Source: Sorghum bicolor (taxonomy: Eukaryota; Streptophyta; Magnoliopsida; Poales; Poaceae). From it: a stretch of DNA of 64,000 nucleotides. The notes below the pieces were generated by a model, which ran no database searches, was not told the origin of the DNA, and saw only the letters and a list, made by a program, of their open reading frames with translations. A program made the translations under genes and the position numbers. Within the stretch, counting starts at the first letter, position 1. Each line of letters begins with the position of its first letter. The DNA lies in contig NC_012878.2 in NCBI RefSeq assembly GCF_000003195.3, positions 20,834,131-20,898,130 of the forward strand. Reading direction: 5' to 3'. Positions 54,784 to 64,000 of this stretch are shown one piece after another.

Positions 54784-54980
54784 TGTATTTTGTGTTCTTT
54801 TTATGAATGTGTATGGTATTTCCATTTTAACTTACTTTTATAACAGCATCTTATATATATTGTCATTGTTATTTTGTTTAGGATTTAAGGAAAAAAAGGG
54901 TCCACAAATAGGTTAATGCTCATCAATTCAACACTTGATGTTTACCAGACACATCAGATTTCTAAGGTTGGGTTTGGTGG

Positions 54981-55336
54981 TGTTATGACCGGCATCCAGT
55001 ACCAGCGCCGCAGGGCCAATAGTGGCTAAGGGGTGCTGGCGGCTGGTGGGGCACAAGGCCCATATTTATCATATTTATTAGAGACAAATTAGAGTTATTT
55101 TCATATTATATTCCAGAGACCTATATATATTTTAAGAACTATTCAGATTGGATTAAGCAAAAACATATTATTGTTTCCGACTTCCCCTGGGGAGAAACCG
55201 TAGCCGCCTCTTGCCCTAGTTGCTCACGCCTACAGCACGGCGCCCTCGCGCCGCCGCCGAGGGTTTAGGCCTCGGCCTTCGGTCTTCCATCCCTACAACT
55301 TACGCAACAACTCCGGTAGGGCTTCTAGTCCTATCA
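54981..55336 (+). repeat. Element E 5' LTR
   Basis: It starts TGTTATGACCGGCATCC and ends AGTCCTATCA. It differs from the right LTR at roughly 17 sites plus short indels (about 5%). Confidence 0.9.
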
Positions 55337-55339
55337 ACC

Positions 55340-55351
55340 TGGTATCAGAGA
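55340..55351 (+). other. Element E primer binding site
   Basis: TGGTATCAGAGA lies 3 bp after the LTR and matches initiator-Met tRNA at 11 of 12 positions. Confidence 0.8.
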
Positions 55352-55362
55352 CCTTGCCGATA

Positions 55363-56780
55363 ATGGAGCCGCCCGCTGCCACCTCTGGCGCGCCGGAATC
55401 ACCGATCCTGCCAAATTCCAGTGCGCCCCCGGCGACCTCGGGTGCGTTGGTGATCCCCCCTCCTAGCCGCTGACTGACCCCGTTCGTCCGCGACCGGTCT
55501 TCACGCCGGAGGAGGTCACGACCTCCATCGTCCACCTCAGCCACAGCGTCAAGGAGCTGCAGGACATGATGAAGGCGTTCCTCAGCGCCCAGCATGGGGC
55601 GCCACCATCCCAGCCGCCGTCGTCGTCGGTTCCGCTCATCACCTACTCGTATGGGATGCCCTCTAACCCCATGCCATCGTCGTCAACCTCTGTCCAGCCG
55701 GTGGGGACACAAGTGCCGATCCACCTGCTGCAATTTCCGCCATCACCTTCTCCGATCCCGACTTGGGCGTATGGATCGTCGGCGGCACCCTACCCCGGAG
55801 CTGCGCCGGTCTACTCCTCGTCGCCGCTGCGGACATCCATCTCGTCGGCGCCCTCGACGGGCGCCCTCGTCGCCCATGGGGGTCCTTATGCATCGGGAAC
55901 CATGTACGACGGCGTGGATGGGCTGCTGTTCCATGCCGCCACTGCCGCATCGACCGCTACCGCAACGGCGGTGCCCGCTTACCACGACGGACCCCCAGGA
56001 CCCGACTGGGGGTGCTTCTACGACCACCATCCGCTAGGACGCGGGAGCGGCCTCGATCGGCCGCCTGGACGTTGAGACGTATGACGGTTCTGAGGACCCC
56101 CTAAATTGGCTCAATCACTGCGAGCAGTTTTTCAGGGGCCAACTTTGGTCGGCCTCCGACAGGACATGGATGGCGTCCTATCACCTCCGTGGGCTGGCTC
56201 AGACGTGGTACTACAGCCTCGAGCAGGACGAGGGCATGCCTTCGTGGGAGCGCTTCGTCGACCTGTGCCGCCAGCGCTTCGGTCCTCCCCTTAGTGGCAC
56301 CAGAGCGGTGGAGTTGGGGCGCTTGCCGTTCCACTCTATCGTCCAGGAGTTCGCCGACCGTTTCCAGGCGGTGTCCTGTCACGCCCACGGCCTCTCCACC
56401 AAGCTAAAGGCCGACGTCTTCGTTGGCGGCCTCCGTGAGTACATCCGGGTGGACGTGGAGATGCACGACCCACAAGACATCCAGACGACCATCTACTTGG
56501 CGCGGGCGTTCGAGCGACGGCCAGCGGCCATACCTACTGCACCACCGCCGTGAGCCGCCCGGCCTCCGCCGCGCACTGGTCTGCCTCCATGCGCCTCGCT
56601 AACACCAGTTGGGGCCTCGGCGCCGGGGGCTGTTGCCTCCGCGGGAGCCCAGGGGCGCCACCAGCCCAACATTTCCGCCGCCTGTCGCCGTCTGAACAGG
56701 CGGAGCACTGCCGCCAGGGGTTGTGCTTCAACTGTGATGAGCCCTACGTCGCGGCCACGTATGCCCTCGACTGTTCTACT
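55363..56780 (+). pseudogene. Element E gag
   Basis: ATG 55363 starts MEPPAATSGAPES but stops early; a second frame runs 55566-56075. The Gag core follows at about 56070-56553: DPLNWLNHCEQFF-type sequence in broken frames, then WMASYHLRGLAQTWYYSLE, WERFVDLCRQRFGPPL and VDVEMHDPQDIQTTI. A zinc-knuckle remnant, CFNCDEPYV, is near 56730 and lacks its last residues in frame. Confidence 0.8.
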
Positions 56781-57304
56781 TGGAGTCCACCGACTATGTC
56801 GATGAGGAAAAGGAAGTGGCTGTGGCAGACTTCGACGCCGCAGCCTACCCGGAGGAGCAGGCTGGCGGCCATGTTTATGCACTTGTCGTCTCTCTCCATG
56901 CTGTTGTAGGAATTCACCCGCCCAACGCCATGCTCCTTCCCGTCACCGTCAAGGGCGAGCGCTTCCTCACCCTACTCAACTCCGGCTCCACGCACACTTT
57001 CATCAAGGGGGCCGCGATGCATCGCATCGGGTTGGCCCCTGCTGGAGGCGAGCACCTTCGGATCCAGGTGGCCAACGGGGACCACATGACGTGCGAAGGT
57101 GTTGCCCGGAACGTGCCCATCTACATCGGCGACAAGGACTTCACTGTCACGGGGGTGGGCATCAACTTGGGAGCCTTCGACGTCATCCTGGGCTTCGACT
57201 TCATCCGCACGCTGGGGCCGGTGCTGTGGGACTGCGACGCCCTCACCATGGAGTTCATGCGCGAGGGACGCTGTGTCACCTGGCAAGGCGTGCTAGGGCC
57301 CTAG
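56780..57304 (+). pseudogene. Element E protease
   Basis: The frame is open through HPPNAMLLPVTVKGERFLTL, the active-site region LLNSGSTHTFIKGAAM and GAFDVILGFDFIRTLGP. The catalytic Asp of D-S-G is replaced by Asn (codon AAC at 56978-56980, from GAC by one transition), so the enzyme would be inactive. It ends with TAG at 57302. Confidence 0.85.
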
Positions 57305-57325
57305 GCAGTCGATCCACAGCATGGG

Positions 57326-58138
57326 GTGGCCACGGTCAGGGCAGACCCGCAGCTACTCCTCCTGGACCGTCTTCTGGAGCAACATGCGGACATCTTCGAC
57401 GAGCCTAAGGGGCTGCCGCCTTTCTCCGCGCCCTTCCTCTTGGTGCGGAAGGCGAACTCCTCGTGGTGCTTCTGCATCGACTACCGCGCCCTCAACGCCA
57501 AGACCTCCAAGGACAAATTTCTGATCCTAGTCGTTGACGAGCTCTTGGATGAGCTTCACGGGGCGCGCTTCTTCACCAAGCTTGACCTACGTTTCGGCTA
57601 CCACCAGGTGCGCATGCACCCTGAGGACATCGCCAAGACGGCGTTGGGGACACATCACGGCCACTTCGAGTTCTTGGTGATGCCGTTCGGGCTATCCAAC
57701 GCCCTGGCAACCTTCCAGGCTTTGATGAACGACGTACTGCGGCCCTACCTGCAGCGGTTTGTGCTCGTATTTTTTGATGACATCTTGATTTACAGCTCCT
57801 CGTGGTCCGAGCATTTGCAGCACGTCAACATCGTCCTCAATGCACTATGGGCGCACCACCTCCACCTCAAGCGCTCCAAGTGCTCCTTTGGGGCGTCGTT
57901 TGTGGCCTATCTGGGCCATATCATCGCGGAAGGAGGAGTAGCCATGGACGCCGACAAGGTGGCCGCGGTGGCGGCTTGGCCACCATCACGCTCGGCGCGC
58001 GGGCTGCATGGCTTCCTTGGCCGTGCAGACTACTACCGGAAGTCTATCCGGGACTTCGGCACCATCGCGGCTTCGCTAACGTGTCTCTTGCGGCGAGACG
58101 CGTTTGCGTGGGACGACGACAACATTTTAGGCGCTTAA
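57326..58138 (+). pseudogene. Element E reverse transcriptase, N-terminal deletion
   Basis: The product runs DIFDEPKGLPP directly into FSAPFLLVRKANSSWCFCID. The roughly 45 residues that normally separate these parts are missing. The rest is FFTKLDLRFGYHQVRM, MPFGLSNALATFQALM, the active site VFFDDILIYS and YLGHIIAEGGVAMD, ending ADYYRKSIRDFG. The RT core is readable, but the enzyme is probably dead. Confidence 0.87.
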
Positions 58139-58700
58139 GTGCGCCTTGATCACGGGCCCAGTTCTCCAGATGCCCAACTTCGACGAAACCCTTCATGGTG
58201 GACTGCGACGCGCCGGGTGCGGTGTTTGGTGCCGTTCTGCATCAGGGTGCTGGACGCCTCGCCTACTTGAGTCGCCCCTTTGCTACTTGCCACCTCAAGT
58301 TGGCAGCGTATGAACGCGAGCTCATTGGGTTGGTGAAATTTTTGCTTGATCAGCGTTTGTCTACAGTTCCCCAGCATTAGTGGATCAGCAAACTTTTCGG
58401 CTTCGACTTCTCGGTGGAGTACCGGCCGGGGCGCTACAATACTGTGGCGGATGCTGGCCTTGTCGACGCGGCTGCCCTACCGCCTGATTGTGCCGCAGCG
58501 GTGCTGGCCTTGTCCGGGCCGATGTTTGCCCTCCTGGACGAGGTCCGACGCGCCACGCCGACTGCACCGGACTGCCGCGCGCTACTGGACCAGTTGCAGG
58601 CCGGCGAGCTAGGCGACCCCTGGCACGTTGTCGATGGCGTGCTCCTCCATGGTTCCCGTGTCTTTGCACCCGACCATGGCGACCTACGCCAGCAGGTGCT
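58139..58700 (+). pseudogene. Element E RNase H and connection
   Basis: VDCDAPGAVFGAVLHQG (first Asp) and YERELIGLVKFL are visible in one frame, then FDFSVEYRPGRYNTVADA in another, the usual end of RNase H. Frameshifts lie near 58140, 58190 and 58385. Its RNA-strand cleavage function is lost. Confidence 0.82.
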
Positions 58701-58710
58701 CCTCTTGGCG

Positions 58711-58846
58711 CACTCGGCTGGCCATGAGGGCATCCAAAAGACGCTCCATCGACTCCGCGCTCACTTCTTCTTTCCATGCACTCGGCTGGCCATGAGGGCA
58801 TCAAAAGACGCTCCATCGACTCCGCGCTCACTTCTTCATTCCACGG
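58711..58846 (+). repeat. 68-bp tandem duplication in element E integrase
   Basis: CACTCGGCTGGCCATGAGGG occurs at 58711 and again at 58779, with the following CTCCATCGACTCCGCGCTC also repeated. The copies differ by a few bases. Confidence 0.9.
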
Positions 58847-58893
58847 GACCATGTGCTGGTCCAGGACTTGGTACGCTCCCGTACTACATGCTA

Positions 58894-58951
58894 GCACAAC
58901 AAAACGGAGACGGTGCCATGCCAGCGCAACAAAACGGAGACGATGCAGCCT
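58894..58951 (+). repeat. 30-bp tandem duplication in element E integrase
   Basis: GCACAACAAAACGGAGAC at 58894 and GCGCAACAAAACGGAGAC at 58924 are two copies of a 30-bp unit. The second matches the expected Reina-type sequence. Confidence 0.85.
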
Positions 58952-59600
58952 GCTGGTTTGTTGCAGCCCGTTGATGTACCCACCCAAGTGTGGGCGGATA
59001 TTTCGATGGACTTCATCGAGGGGCTGCCCAAGGTTGCGGGAAAATCGGTCATCTTGACGGTGGTGGATCGCTTCTCCAAGTACGCCCATTTCATCGTGCT
59101 TAGTCACCCCTACACCGCCATGACCGTCGCTCGCGCCTTCTTCGACGGCATAGTCCGACTACATGGGTTCCCCCTCTCCATTGTCAGCGACTGGGACCCC
59201 GTGTTTACAGGCCATGTGTGGCGTGATCTCTTCGAGATGGCTGGTGTCAAGCTACGCATGAGTACAGCCTTTCATCCGCAGATGGACGGCCAGTCGGAGG
59301 TGGTCAACAAGGTGATTGCCATGTATTTACGTTGTGTAACAGGTGATCGTCCCCAGGCATGGGTGGATTGGCTCTCGTGGGTGGAATATTGCTACAACAC
59401 GTCATTCCACACCGCCCTTCGTGCCACTCCGTTCGAGGTTGTCTACGGTCGTTCCCCACTGCCTCTGCTGCCTTATACACCGGGCACAGCTCGTGAAGAG
59501 GCTGCAGATGCCTTCTTTGAGCTCGGGACGAGATTCTGGCAGAGGTGCGCCAGCGTCTGCTCCAGGCGCAGCAGTTGTCCAAAAAATACTATGATGCCGG

Positions 59601-60052
59601 CCACCGCGACGTCGAGTTCTAGGTGGGCGACTGGGTCTGGCTACGGCTGCTCAACCGCACGACCCAGTCTCTGGTGCCGGGCGCAAAAGGGAAGCTCGGT
59701 CCCCGGTATGCCGGATCGTTCTACATCCTGGAGCGCATCGACAACGTCGCCTACCGTCTTCAACTTCAGGAGGGCACGCGTCTTCATGATGTCTTCCACG
59801 TGGGCTTGCTCAAGCGCCACCGTGGGGATCCCCGTCTGCTCCAGGCGCTCTTGCACCAACATTAGATGGCCGGTTGGCTCCAGCTCCGGCCAAGGCGCTT
59901 CGTGCACATCAACGTCGCGGCTCTTGGCAGGTGCTCATCCAGTGGCGAGGTTTTCCTGAAGAGGATGCGACGTGGGAGCTCGTCGACGAGTTCAAGACCT
60001 TCTACCCCGACTTCCAGCTCGAGGACGAGCTGTTTGCGCAGGCGGGGAGAGA
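59601..60052 (+). pseudogene. Element E integrase C-terminus and chromodomain
   Basis: [39 protein letters not shown] and [12 protein letters not shown] are the integrase tail. After a TAG, VLIQWRGFPEEDATWELVDE and YPDFQLEDELF form a chromodomain-like end, which in active relatives targets insertion. Confidence 0.8.
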
Positions 60053-60401
60053 TGTTATGACCGGCATCCAGTACCCAATAGTGGCTAAGGGGTGCTGGCG
60101 GCTGGTGGGGCACAAGGCCCATATTTGTCATATTTATTAGAGATAAATTAGAGTTATTTTCATATTATATTCCAGAGACCTACATATATTGTAAGTACTA
60201 TTCAGATTGGATTAAGCAGAAACATATTATTGTTTCCGGCTTCCCCTGGGAGCCGGGAGAAACCCTAGCCGCCTCTTGCCCTAGCTGCTCACGCCTACAG
60301 CACGGCGCGCTCGCGCCGCCGCCGAGGGTTTAGGCCTTGGCCTCCGGTCTTCCATCCCTACAGCTTACACAGGAACTCCTGTAGGGCTTCTAGTCCTATC
60401 A
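60053..60401 (+). repeat. Element E 3' LTR
   Basis: This is the partner of 54981-55336, preceded by the purine tract GGCGGGGAGAGA and followed by GGTGG. It lacks 14 bp near its start and carries a 7-bp addition near 60250 relative to the left copy. Confidence 0.9.
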
Positions 60402-61531
60402 GGTGGTCGTGGTCTGTTAGAAATCAAACATTCTTCAATCCATGAGAAACTTTCCTTCTTGTTGGTTAGGGTGTTTGATACTAACAAATCAGAACTAGTT
60501 ATCCCCTTTAGAGGTTCCATCAAGGTTGACTCACATGCTGCCTTTAGAGTCTTTGGCATTTCAATGGGTAATAAGGGTGTTAAGTATAAGAAGGAAAACG
60601 GCGGCATCAGTTTCTTTGAGTCCTATAAACTGTTGGCCGTGAAAATAATCAAAAGGCACCAACATTCGAAGAAGCTAAAAGGTTGTTGCTTGAGGATTAT
60701 AAGGGAACGTTTGATCACAAGTGGTTGCAGATTTGGCTTTTATTTGCCATCAGTTCTCTGCTTTGTCCAACTTCTTCTACTAGTCTTTGCGTCCTCAGAT
60801 TCCATGCAATCTTTAAAGTTAATGAAATAGAAGAATACAACTGGTGCCAACTGGTGGTGGATAGATTGGTTAATGGGATTCAGGACTTTAAGACTGGAAA
60901 GAAGAAATCTATTTGTGGTTGCCTTTTTCCCTCACAGTAAGTGTATCAAATACCAATGTTGCTACAAATACAACTTCAGATAGTGCTGCTGGCAGTACTG
61001 AGATGTTAAAAAATCCTGATGACTCTTATTCTGATCAAAAAGGAAGAATCTGGAATTATCTATGATGAGAAGCAATTAGAGAGGGAGAAAGGTTCTTTTC
61101 TGAATGCTGTTGATGTACCTGGATCATCACAAGCAAGAAGATATGACTGTGAACTCAAGAACAAGCACAGAGATTTATCGCATTTAACTACAGTCCCACC
61201 ACTACATGAGTTGCTTCAATCCCACTCTAAAGAAGATTATCCAAATTATCTTCTTGAAGCAAATGTTATTCTTCAATCACCTCTCAAGTCAAGAGTAAAA
61301 CAAATAATTCACAAAATTGTTGATGATGAGGAGTGTCTAGCCTCTCACAATGGTAATTTGGAATTATGTTTGCCATCAAAAGAGGTATTGGAGTGTGATC
61401 TGCTTGGACCTTTGTTTCAAACAAATGTTTCAGCCGCAGACAAATCTTCAGATGCAGAAGGCCTTGTCACTGCCAAAAGACCAGCAACTAATGTTTATGT
61501 TAGAAGGCCCAAAGACAACACAACACTCTAG

Positions 61532-62046
61532 CAAGCTACTCATGATAAAACTGATGTTAAAGACAACATGTACTTGGCCAATTTAGTTGTACTTTCAGCT
61601 TGTAATTTTAGTCTTATAATTTTATTATTTAATTTTAGTTTGCAATTTTATTTTTAATTTCAGTTTCTAATTTCAATTATTAATTTCTTTTTATAATTTT
61701 AGTCTTGCAATTTTAGTTTGTATTTTTTTTAAAAAATTAGTTTCCAATTCATTTTGTAATTTTAGCTTTAATGTATATAAGTTGCCTCACCTATAATATA
61801 TAAGTTGTTACAAAATGGTAGCTATTACACACATAAGTTGTCACAAAAGAAATTACCCCTAGCTTTACATTTTAGTAATTTTTTAGTTTTTTTCTAGAAA
61901 GTTTTTCTAATTTTTTAGTTTTGGTGTTCAGTCATTTTTAATGTTTTTAGTTAAAATTTTCAGCCTATTTTTTAGTTTCATATTTCATATTTCATATTTT
62001 TTATTTTTTATTTTCAGATTTCAGTCAGTTTTTTCAATGATTTGTA
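61532..62046. other. AT-rich tail, nothing recognised
   Basis: Poly-T/A-rich with many TTTTAGTTT and TTTCA repeats from about 61600. No gene is recognised. Confidence 0.5.
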
Positions 62047-62293
62047 CTCCCTCCATCCTAAATTATAAGTTAATATAAGAATCTTGAAGAGTCAAACTAT
62101 TCTAAATTTGAGTTTGATCAAATTTATATAATAAGATAATAATTATTATGTTACCAACTAAGTATCATTAGATTTTTTTAATTATATATTTATAGTATAC
62201 TCACTTTATGTTACAAATCTTAGTATTTCTCTATAACTCTGGTCAAACTGACTCGAAGATTCTTAAATGACTTTTAATTTGAAATGAAGGGAG
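62047..62293. mobile_element. Stowaway MITE (247 bp)
   Basis: It begins CTCCCTCCATCC and ends GAAGGGAG, the classic Stowaway terminal repeats, flanked by the TA target duplication (62045-62046 and 62294-62295). It is AT-rich with no coding capacity. Confidence 0.85.
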
Positions 62294-62754
62294 TACTATT
62301 GAGCCACTCATGGTAAGATCTATAAATGAGACTATGATACATGTGTTTCAAAATAGTTTATATGTATTGCCAATTTTTATTATGTATGTAATAGCTTTTA
62401 AGTATTAAGCGTGTAGCAACCTATATATTAAATTAAACTTCCAACAAATTATATATACTTGCAAATATATAGCAACTTATGTATTAAGCGTGTAGTAACT
62501 CATGTATTAAGTGTGTAGCAACTTATTTGTTAATATATTAGTTTAAGTTTTTATTTTTATTCTAGTTTTTAGTTTCATTTTTAGGTTTTGTTTTTTTAGT
62601 TTCAAATTTCATTTTTTAGTTTTAGATTTCAATCACCCTTTTTAAGTTTGAATGTGTTTTAAAATAGTTTGTACGTACTGACAATTTATGTTATATATGT
62701 AACATTTATTTATGTATTAAGCGTGTAGCAACATATATATTAACCTTCCAACAA
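62294..62754. other. AT-rich spacer with GTGTAGCAAC phrases
   Basis: The phrase ATTAAGCGTGTAGCAAC or a close variant occurs near 62405, 62483, 62506 and 62718. The spacing is irregular. No gene is recognised. Confidence 0.4.
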
Positions 62755-63715
62755 ATCTCTACAACTAAAAATTATGGACCATCTACCACATTTATGGTGA
62801 AGCCACAACTCCTATACCTTTTAGCCATGATAGGCTATCTTATCAACCTAATGCAAAATTGTTTTAACGAATTTAAAAAAGTCATAACTTTTAAACCAAA
62901 GATATAAATTAAATTCCGATTGCACCATTAAATTTCTCATAACAAATCCTTCAAAACAAGATCACACATGGATATATTTAGACAAAATTTTATTAATTAA
63001 TATTTATCTCTATAACTAAAAATTATAAAGAGGACCCATCCACTACTTTAATCCCTTTGGTGGTCTTTTTTATTGCGCGATGATACACTGTCCCATCAAC
63101 CTAGGCTCCATTCACCTATGCATGCAAAACTGTTTTAGCGAATTAAAAAAAAATCATAACTCCTAAACTAGATCTCTACAACTAAAAATTAGAAAGGACC
63201 CATCTACCACATCCATAGTGAAACCACAACTCCTATCCCTTTTAGTCATGATAGGCTATCTCATCAATGCCCACTCACCCATGTATGCAAAATTGTTTTA
63301 ACGAATTTAAAAAAGTCATAACTTTTAAACCAAAGATATAAATTAAATTCTGATTGCACCATTAAATTTCTCATAACAAATCCTTCAAAACAAGATCACA
63401 CATGAATATATTTAGATAAAATTTTATTAATTAATATTTATCTCTATAACTAAAAATTATGAAGAGGACCCATCCACAACTTTAATCCCTTTGGTGGTCT
63501 TTTTTATTGCGCGATGACACACTATCCCATCAACCTAGGCCCCACTCACCTATGCATGCAAAACTGTTTTAGCGAATTAAAAAAAGTCATAACTCCTAAA
63601 CTAGAGATATAAATTAAATTCTGATTGCACCACTAAATTTCTTATAACAAATCCTTCAAAACAAGATCACACATGGATATATTTAGATAAAATTTTATTA
63701 ATAAATATTTATCTT
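62755..63715 (+). repeat. Tandem repeat with a period of about 430 bp (just over 2 copies)
   Basis: TCTCTACAACTAAAAATTA recurs near 62755 and 63175, and TCTCTATAACTAAAAATTAT near 63008 and 63439. The phrases ACAAATCCTTCAAAACAAGA and GAATTAAAAAA also repeat in order. A similar phrase (AAATCTCTACAACTAAAA) stands at 42369 near the FYVE pseudogene. No protein is seen. Confidence 0.75.
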
Positions 63716-64000
63716 ATAAAGATAAAATATTTTCTTTTATTAAGTAGAAACAATATTCTAGGTTCAACAGACAATGTTCTGTCTTTGTAAAAAAATGTTA
63801 TCGATTTAAAAAATAGTATTTTGGTTTTAGTTTATGAAACTGATATTACAATATACATAAAAATACATAAATACATGACACAGATAAAAATAATAATAAT
63901 AAAATCTAGAGTAAAAAGCATAAGAAAAAAAATAAAAACACAAAATAGAGAAAAAATTCAAATAATGTCAAAGTGTTATTTTTTAAATATCGTAAATATT
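63716..64000. other. AT-rich sequence, nothing recognised
   Basis: A- and T-rich with poly-A runs. No gene or element end is identified. Confidence 0.5.

Larger units (their letters stand above)
58701..59600 (+). pseudogene. Element E integrase
   Basis: The zinc region (GHEGIQKTLHRLRAHFFFP) is followed by a 68-bp tandem duplication and loss of the Cys pair. The core is nearly open: VWADISMDFIEGLPKVAGKS (D), LSIVSDWDPVFTGHVW (D, with Trp in place of the usual Arg), HPQMDGQSEVVNK (E), YNTSFHTALRATPFEVVYG. A frameshift near 59520 precedes the C-terminal part. Confidence 0.87.
54981..60401 (+). mobile_element. Ty3 Reina-like chromovirus (element E)
   Basis: LTRs are 54981-55336 and 60053-60401, with target duplication GGTGG at 54976-54980 and 60402-60406. 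The small size (5.4 kb), short LTRs, initiator-Met primer site and a chromodomain-like end fit the Reina clade of chromoviruses (inference). It sits inside an exon of the degenerate Ulp1/mobile-type gene. Coding sequence has many frameshifts, a deletion at the start of RT, and local tandem duplications in integrase. Confidence 0.9.
47529..61531 (+). pseudogene. Degenerate Ulp1/mobile-type gene, split by two retrotransposons
   Basis: The start is MGRKRKSDEVDVTPPRRFTR at 47529, soon ending in TGA. It continues after the copia insertion with NSTLDVYQTHQISKVGFGG (about 54918-54980). After the second insertion (60402) it reads RGLLEIKHSSIHEKLSFLLV, LVIPFRGSIKVDSHAAFRVF, and in another frame DHKWLQIWLLFAISSLLCP and YNWCQLVVDRLVNGIQDF, then a low-homology tail (61019-61531). 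I recognise the block as the N-terminal domain common to grass Ulp1-like/mobile proteins. The join across 54980/60407 is exact after removal of one GGTGG. Frameshifts near 60660 and stops show it is dead. Confidence 0.5.

Noticed and set aside
1..64000. tRNA, rRNA, CRISPR or bacterial operon features
   Set aside because: I scanned for recognisable tRNA arms, rRNA blocks and regularly spaced short repeats and saw none; the sequence is plant repeat DNA.

Overview
This window is repeat-rich nuclear DNA of a flowering plant, most likely a grass (Poaceae, probably a panicoid/andropogonoid). The evidence is a mixture of long-LTR Ty3 chromovirus, Tat-type Ty3 elements with a second RNase H, Ty1/copia, a Stowaway MITE and degenerate Ulp1-like genes, with CpG-rich coding sequence beside AT-rich spacer. 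I see no clearly intact host gene, no rRNA or tRNA, and no CRISPR array. The species call is inference from repeat types.

Bases 1-39920 form one nest of insertions. An old Ty3 chromovirus (element I, minus strand, 4.36-kb LTR at 35558-39920, second LTR cut by the window start) is split inside its integrase by a solo LTR (2007-29992, target duplication GTGAG). That LTR is split by a Tat-like Ty3 element (element II, minus, LTRs 2336-3369 and 27945-28976, duplication AGAGA). Element II is split in gag by a second Tat-like element (element III, plus, LTRs 13398-14091 and 25072-25764, duplication CGGCG). LTR divergence agrees with the nesting order: about 0.6% for III and about 2.3% for II, counted by eye.

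Elements II and III each carry an extra intron-containing gene antisense to gag-pol, between pol and the 3' LTR, with its own TATAAATA box. The gene of III (21165-24432, six exons, 944 aa, no stop) encodes a plant-mobile-domain-like protein with a C-terminal helical region. The gene of II (4305-8581, six exons, two nonsense codons) encodes an unrelated protein with the domain annotated as 'putative gypsy type transposon' and a C-terminal coiled coil. Each element is also full of its own short CpG motif (GCCGAT/ATCGGC in III, TCGA/CTCGAG in II) in LTR, sense genes and antisense gene. I propose, as a hypothesis, a sequence-specific self-recognition system (anti-silencing or regulation), analogous in logic to VANC of VANDAL transposons.

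From 39921 to 48513 the DNA is a mosaic: a hAT-type non-autonomous element (40671-41522, 8-bp duplication), a MITE-like element with a TA microsatellite, a FYVE-SYLF pseudogene (43206-44730), Ulp1-protease-like terminal exons (45057-45729) and AT-rich spacer. From 47529 to 61531 a second degenerate Ulp1/mobile-type gene is interrupted by a Ty1/copia element (48514-54783), itself interrupted by a solo LTR of the element II family (53218-54253), and by a Ty3 Reina-like chromovirus (54981-60401). The last 2.5 kb is AT-rich, with a Stowaway MITE and a tandem repeat of about 430 bp.
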